64,000 nucleotides of DNA from Streptomyces sp. NBC_01723. Its GTDB lineage: Bacteria; Actinomycetota; Actinomycetes; Streptomycetales; Streptomycetaceae. The position numbers and the translations under genes were made by a program. Positions 60,068 through 64,000 of the stretch are shown here, piece after piece. The stretch's first letter is position 1; every line of letters begins with the position of its first letter. The stretch lies in the NCBI RefSeq assembly GCF_036246005.1, contig NZ_CP109171.1, forward strand, positions 8,048,001 through 8,112,000, given 5' to 3'. Under the pieces are notes generated by a model. It was not told where the DNA came from, searched no databases, and was given only the letters and a program-made list of their open reading frames with translations.

Positions 60068-61270
60068 TCACGGCCGGGGCGCGTCCCCGAAGTCCGGGAT
60101 CTCCAGCCTGACCCCGCCCTGCCGCGCGGACTCGTGCGCGACGATGCCCGGCAGGGTGTAGCGGGCGGCGACCCACGCGTTCACGGACGGCAGGGTCCGG
60201 GAGTTCACGGCGGTCACGAAGTCGTCCACCAGGAAATGGTGGCTGCCCTCGTGGCCGTTGTGCAGGTGGTCGAACGCCCGGGGCAGCCGCGCCCGGTCGT
60301 GCACCGGCGCCGAACCCGAGGTGAAGGCGGCCCGCAGCTCCGGCGCGATGTGCTGGAGCGAGGGGTCGTCCGGCGCCATGGTCGGCTTGGGCTCCAGCAA
60401 CTCGCTGATGTCCTCGACCCCGGTCTTGTCCTGCCACAGCGCCACGGTCGCCAGCTGCTCCATGCTCGCCTCCGTGCCGAAGAACCGGAAACGGGACTCC
60501 CGGATGTGCGAGGGGTAGCCGACCCGGCGGAACTCGTTGGTGCGGAACGACCCGCCGCCGGCCACCTCGAACAGCGCCGTCGCGTTGGACACGTCGTTGT
60601 CGAACCGGCTGACCGACCGGTCGAAGACGCCGTCGCCGCGCTCGTCCACCACACCGAGCGCCGAGACGCTCACCGCGTGCGTCCCCCACGCGCCCAGCAC
60701 CCCGCCCACCGAGTGCGTCGGGTACAGCAGCGGCGGATAGCTGGCGGTGGCCTTCCACTCCTCGCCGCCGCTGTACTGGTACGCCTCGTAGAAGCCCAGG
60801 TCCATGTCGTGGACGTAGTCGCCCTCGGCGTAGAAGAGCCGTCCGAAGGCCCCCTCGGCGATCTTGTTGCGGGCGTGCACGGTCGCCGGGTTGTACTGGC
60901 TGGTCTCACCCATCATGTACGTCAGGCCGGTCGCCTTGACCGCGTCGATGATCTCCGCGATCTCCTGCGTACTGATCGCCATGGGGACCGCCGAGTACAC
61001 GTGCTTGCCCGCGCCCAGGCCCTGGAGGACCAGCGGGCCGTGGGTCCAGCGCTGGGTGAAGATTGCGACGGCGTCGACCGCCGGGGACTCCAGCATCGCC
61101 TCGTAGCTGGGGAAGGTGCCGGCGAGGCCTTCGGCGGCGGCGAGCCGCTCGGCCCGCTCCGGCAGCAGGTCGGTGACGTACACGTCGCGCACACCTGGGT
61201 GGGCCAGGAACAGCCTGGCGAACTGGCCGGAGAACTGGCCGGCACCGACGATGCCGAGGGAGAACGTCAT
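60068..61270 (-). CDS. Gfo/Idh/MocA family oxidoreductase
   Basis: A 400-residue NAD(P)-dependent sugar dehydrogenase of the Gfo/Idh/MocA family. The Rossmann motif GIVGAGQFSGQFARLF starts at residue 6, and the conserved EKP position reads KHVYSAVPMA. The C-terminal alpha/beta dimer domain contains the substrate His region (YPTHSVGGVLGAWG). Family enzymes oxidise inositol, glucose and other sugars or act on sugar derivatives. It is the last gene of the sugar ABC operon, 14 bases after the binding protein, so it probably handles the imported sugar. Confidence 0.9.
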   Translation of the reverse strand: MTFSLGIVGAGQFSGQFARLFLAHPGVRDVYVTDLLPERAERLAAAEGLAGTFPSYEAMLESPAVDAVAIFTQRWTHGPLVLQGLGAGKHVYSAVPMAISTQEIAEIIDAVKATGLTYMMGETSQYNPATVHARNKIAEGAFGRLFYAEGDYVHDMDLGFYEAYQYSGGEEWKATASYPPLLYPTHSVGGVLGAWGTHAVSVSALGVVDERGDGVFDRSVSRFDNDVSNATALFEVAGGGSFRTNEFRRVGYPSHIRESRFRFFGTEASMEQLATVALWQDKTGVEDISELLEPKPTMAPDDPSLQHIAPELRAAFTSGSAPVHDRARLPRAFDHLHNGHEGSHHFLVDDFVTAVNSRTLPSVNAWVAARYTLPGIVAHESARQGGVRLEIPDFGDAPRP

Positions 61271-61284
61271 GGAGGGGATGCCCT

Positions 61285-62628
61285 TCACTGGTCGAGGATG
61301 AGATTGATCTGGTCGTTGGTCGCGTCGAGGCTGCCGACCGGCTTGCCGCCGCCGTAGACGTCCTGCATGGCGGGTTGCATGAGGGCCAGCACGTCCGCGG
61401 CGTTGTCCGTGATCGGGTAGGTGAAGGTCCGGAAGCCCTCCGTGTCGTCGACGGGACGCGTGAAGGCCGACACGTCGACGCCCTTCTTCTCGTACGCCGC
61501 GACGGCGGCGTCGGTGCCCTCCGGCGTGGCCGGGAAGACGATGCCGTACCGGCCCACGGTGTTCTGGCACTCCTCGGAGGCCAGGTACTTCACCCATTTC
61601 AGGGCGCCCGGCTTGTTGCGGGCGTTCTTGGTGACGGAGTCCGCGAGGCCGTTCATCATCGTGGCCCGCTCGCCGGTCGGGCCGGCCGGGTTGACCGCGG
61701 TCGCGATGTCCATGTCCTGGAGACCGGCGTAGGTCGAGATCATCCACGCCCCGTCGAAGGCCGTCGCCGCCCGGCCCGCGGCCACCTGCGCGTTGGCCGG
61801 GTTGGACTTGGAGCTGTAGTCGCTGAGCGGGGCCATGTAGCCCTTGTCCGCCAGCCCGAAGTACCAGTCGACGACCGACTGGAAGGTGGCGTCGTCGTAC
61901 CGGTACTCGGTGCCCCACCGCTCCTGGTCGGTGTAGGTCCAGCCCGCGGACGCGGCGAAGGAGCTCCAGGTGGTCTGGCCGTCGCCGTCCCCGCCGCCGC
62001 CCGAGGCGAGGCCGTAGACCTTGACGTGGTCCTTGTCGAAGCCGGGTTCGTCGCCCCGCCTGCCCCGCTCGTCCACGGTCAGGTGCGCGACGGCCTTCTC
62101 GAAGGTGCCGCCGTCCTCGGGGTTCCAGGAGAGGCCGTTCAGCTCGTCGGCGCTGAGTCCGGCGTCCTTCGCCATCCCCTCGTTGTAGAAGAGGGCGACG
62201 GTGTCCCAGTCCTTCGGGGCGCCGTAGCGGTGACCGTCCCGGCCGAGCCAGCCGGCGGCCAGGCCCGGCTGGTAGTCGGCGTCCTCGATGCCGAGGCCGT
62301 CCAGCGGTTCCAGCACCTCCAGGTCGGCGAACTGGCCGAACTTCTGTACGTGGTCGGTGAAGACGTCCGGCTGGGTGCCGGCGATGAGGCTCGCGGTGAG
62401 CTTGGTCCAGTAGTCGTCCCAGCCCATCTGCGTGATCTTCACGTCCAGGCCCGGGTTGCGCCGCTCGAAGTCCTTCGCGCACGCCTGATACGCGGGCAGT
62501 TGGTTGGCGTCCCACAGCCAGTACGTGACCGTGTTCCCGGAACCCCCGGTGGAGCCGCCCTGCGCGCAGCCGCTCACCAGGGACAGTGTCAGCGCCCCGG
62601 TCAGCGCCGCGACCGTACGAAATCGCAT
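61285..62628 (-). CDS. sugar ABC transporter solute-binding lipoprotein
   Basis: A 447-residue family 1 extracellular binding protein. The signal peptide ends at the lipobox LSLVSGC (Cys21), so it is a lipoprotein on the membrane's outer face. The body has the typical two-lobed pattern, with NTVTYWLWDANQLPAYQACAKDFERRNPGLDV at the start. It follows the permease gene by 10 bases with AGGGGACG before the ATG. The ligand is probably an oligosaccharide; which one cannot be told. The ATPase gene is not in the operon as seen, and in Streptomyces such importers usually share MsiK. Confidence 0.92.
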   Translation of the reverse strand: MRFRTVAALTGALTLSLVSGCAQGGSTGGSGNTVTYWLWDANQLPAYQACAKDFERRNPGLDVKITQMGWDDYWTKLTASLIAGTQPDVFTDHVQKFGQFADLEVLEPLDGLGIEDADYQPGLAAGWLGRDGHRYGAPKDWDTVALFYNEGMAKDAGLSADELNGLSWNPEDGGTFEKAVAHLTVDERGRRGDEPGFDKDHVKVYGLASGGGGDGDGQTTWSSFAASAGWTYTDQERWGTEYRYDDATFQSVVDWYFGLADKGYMAPLSDYSSKSNPANAQVAAGRAATAFDGAWMISTYAGLQDMDIATAVNPAGPTGERATMMNGLADSVTKNARNKPGALKWVKYLASEECQNTVGRYGIVFPATPEGTDAAVAAYEKKGVDVSAFTRPVDDTEGFRTFTYPITDNAADVLALMQPAMQDVYGGGKPVGSLDATNDQINLILDQ

Positions 62629-62638
62629 GCCCGTCCCC

Positions 62639-63601
62639 TCACTTGATGCCGGTGAAGCCGATGGTGCCGACGATGCGGCGCGCGAAGACGCCGAAGAGCA
62701 GCAGCATCGGCAGTGCCGCGATGAGCGTGGCCGCCATCAGCCCCGACCAGTCGGTGCCGCTCTGCGGGTTCTGGGCGCGGAAGACGGCCAGCGCCACGGT
62801 CAGCACGCGGGAGCTGTCGCTGTAGGAGACCATCAGCGGCCAGAAGTAGTCGTTCCAGGACGTGATGTAGGTCAGTACGGACAGCGTCAGGACGGGTGCC
62901 GACGCCATCGGCAGCAGGACCCGGAAGAAGACCCGCACCTTGCCCGCGCCGTCCAGCAGGGCCGCCTCCTCGACCTCCCGGGGGACGTTCATGAAGAACT
63001 GCCGCAGGAAGAACACCGCGAAGGGCGTCATGAACATCGTCGGCAGGGCGATGCCCAGCAGCGAGTCCACCAGGCCGAGTTCCTTGATGAGAACGAAGTT
63101 CGGCAGCAGGGTGAAGACGGCCGGCACCATCAGCCCGGCCAGGAAGAGGGCGAACACCGTGTCCCGGCCCCGCCAGCGCAGCCGGGCGAAGGCGTAGGCG
63201 GCCATCGCGGAGAAGAGGATCTGGCAGACGGTGATCAGGGTCGAGACGAGTGCCGAGTTGAGCAGGTACCGCCAGAACTTGAGCCCGCCGCCCGCGCCGC
63301 CCTGCGCGATCGCCTCCTCGGCGGACTGCAGGCCCAGGGCCCGTTCGAAGCCGCCGGCGGTCGGGTCGACCGGCAGCGGGCCGGCCGGGTGCGCGGCCAG
63401 GCCCGTGTTGGTGGACAGCGCGGTGCGCAGGATCCAGTAGAACGGCAGCACGGTGATGAGCACGATCGCGGCCATCACCGTCCAGGCCACGATCCGCCCG
63501 GGGGAGAGGCGGCGCCCGTCGCGCCGTGCCGTCGCGGGGCCGGCCGCGGTGGCCGTCCGGGTCACCGGGGGCGGGCCGGCCACGGAGGTCGTCTCGGTCA
63601 T
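62639..63601 (-). CDS. sugar ABC transporter permease, MalG type
   Basis: A 320-residue membrane protein of the binding-protein-dependent transport inner membrane group. After a 35-residue cytoplasmic start there are six helices and the ATPase-contact EAA loop EEAALLDGAGKVRVFFRVLLP (about residue 215). An insert after the first helix (GGFERALGLQSAEEAIAQGG) is a common feature of the family. It lies 16 bases downstream of the other permease gene and 10 bases before the binding protein gene. Confidence 0.92.
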   Translation of the reverse strand: MTETTSVAGPPPVTRTATAAGPATARRDGRRLSPGRIVAWTVMAAIVLITVLPFYWILRTALSTNTGLAAHPAGPLPVDPTAGGFERALGLQSAEEAIAQGGAGGGLKFWRYLLNSALVSTLITVCQILFSAMAAYAFARLRWRGRDTVFALFLAGLMVPAVFTLLPNFVLIKELGLVDSLLGIALPTMFMTPFAVFFLRQFFMNVPREVEEAALLDGAGKVRVFFRVLLPMASAPVLTLSVLTYITSWNDYFWPLMVSYSDSSRVLTVALAVFRAQNPQSGTDWSGLMAATLIAALPMLLLFGVFARRIVGTIGFTGIK

Positions 63602-63617
63602 CTCGGTCTCCTCCCGG

Positions 63618-64000
63618 TCAGCCGAGGTCGGTCTGTCCGGCCCGGGTGAGCCGGTACTGGACGAAGGTGATGGCGCTCAGCACGACGAGCAGCGCTACGG
63701 ACATGGCCGAGGCGTAGCCGAACTGGAAGCGGCCGAAGGCAGCGCCGTAGATGTAGTACTGGAGCACGTTGGTGGCGTTCGCCGGGCCGCCGGCGGTGGT
63801 CACGGCGACCGTGTCGAAGACCTGGAACGAGCCGATCACCGTCATGATCAGGACGACCGCGAGGACCGGCCGCAGCAGCGGCATCGTGATCCGCCAGAAC
63901 ATCCGCCACTCGCTCGCGCCGTCCACCTTCGCGGCCTCGTACATGTCGTTGGGGATGGCCTGGAGCCCCGCGAACAGCAGCAGCGCCGTGTAGCCCACGT
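63618..64000 (-). CDS. sugar ABC transporter permease, MalF type, 5' end outside window
   Basis: The C-terminal 127 or so residues of a second permease. The EAA loop reads MYEAAKVDGASEWRMFWRITMPLL, followed by two more membrane helices and a short tail ending RAGQTDLG. The reading frame is open to base 64000, so the start is missing. With MalG-type, binding protein and dehydrogenase genes it forms one sugar uptake operon transcribed leftward. Confidence 0.9.
   Translation of the reverse strand, partial: VGYTALLLFAGLQAIPNDMYEAAKVDGASEWRMFWRITMPLLRPVLAVVLIMTVIGSFQVFDTVAVTTAGGPANATNVLQYYIYGAAFGRFQFGYASAMSVALLVVLSAITFVQYRLTRAGQTDLG

Noticed and set aside
1..64000. In-frame TTA (bldA-dependent) codons
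   Set aside because: The TTA or TAA trinucleotides noticed inside called genes were read in frame and none was a leucine TTA codon; the scan was by eye and may not be complete.
1..64000. tRNA or rRNA genes, insertion sequences, integrase/att sites
   Set aside because: No cloverleaf, rRNA core sequence, transposase motif or terminal inverted repeats were recognised anywhere in the window.

Overview
The window is high-GC DNA with the codon bias, GTG/TTG starts, AGGAGG-type ribosome binding sites and gene families of a Streptomyces (order Kitasatosporales) chromosome. Families that point there include a Streptomyces subtilisin inhibitor, PAS/GAF-SpoIIE phosphatases, a mycothiol-dependent formaldehyde dehydrogenase, a CYP105-like P450 with a 3Fe-4S ferredoxin, and DUF4232, DUF4230 and DUF4235 proteins. 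The content is mostly single-gene or two-gene accessory functions, as expected for a chromosome arm. From memory only, the set P450/ferredoxin, protease inhibitor and secreted endoglucanase resembles the SCO07xx part of S. coelicolor; this was not checked.

Layout. 1-1490: 5' part of a DHA2-type drug exporter (minus), then about 900 bases with almost nothing and one 50-residue membrane peptide (2398-2550). 2751-3501: a PIG-L/LmbE deacetylase broken by two single-base deletions. 3722-7037: VanZ-like, DUF4230 and a TetM/OtrA-like ribosomal protection GTPase (minus), divergent from a PRPP synthetase (7247). 8166-17412: STAS protein, quinone oxidoreductase, VOC protein, DUF4235, glutathionyl-hydroquinone reductase, CDF metal exporter, Ddn-like oxidoreductase, P450 plus ferredoxin, two secreted proteins, and an aldo/keto reductase. 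17519-19897: SpoIIE phosphatase. 20153-25625: secreted GH2 and GH9 glycosidases, the second behind a perfect CebR box. 25714-26343: a small toxin-antitoxin-like pair with a degenerate Fic/Doc motif. 26660-28267: a one-polypeptide fusion of sigma-like, zinc-finger, membrane and ricin-lectin parts.

30445-39713 is one long co-directional minus-strand block and the most unusual part. It starts with a 71-residue double-glycine precursor peptide whose core is an imperfect tandem repeat, lacks Cys and has no basic residue. A rho-independent-type hairpin follows, then NHLM-type HlyD, peptidase/ABC and ABC export genes with 4-base or 1-base junctions. After them come a Ppx/GppA phosphatase and a tight trio: a heme-oxygenase-like diiron protein, a HemK2-like methyltransferase and a CDGSH iron-sulfur protein. 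No recognisable peptide-modifying enzyme is present. A divergent secreted chymotrypsin-like protease (40295) shares the upstream region, which holds a perfect 16-base palindrome.

41773-54944: a second SpoIIE phosphatase, DJ-1/PfpI protein with divergent LysR, a 59-residue small gene and a lone dTDP-glucose 4,6-dehydratase, a cysteine-free isochorismatase-fold protein facing a metallophosphoesterase across an AT-rich repeat region, a second-type ctaD with an overlapping small gene, an ECF sigma factor with its CU044_5270 partner, SnoaL-like and secreted small proteins, and an ABC exporter. 55074-60036: mycothiol-dependent formaldehyde detoxification pair, two SDRs, a membrane-anchored unknown, and an L,D-transpeptidase. 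60068-64000: a sugar ABC importer operon with a Gfo/Idh/MocA dehydrogenase, running off the right edge.
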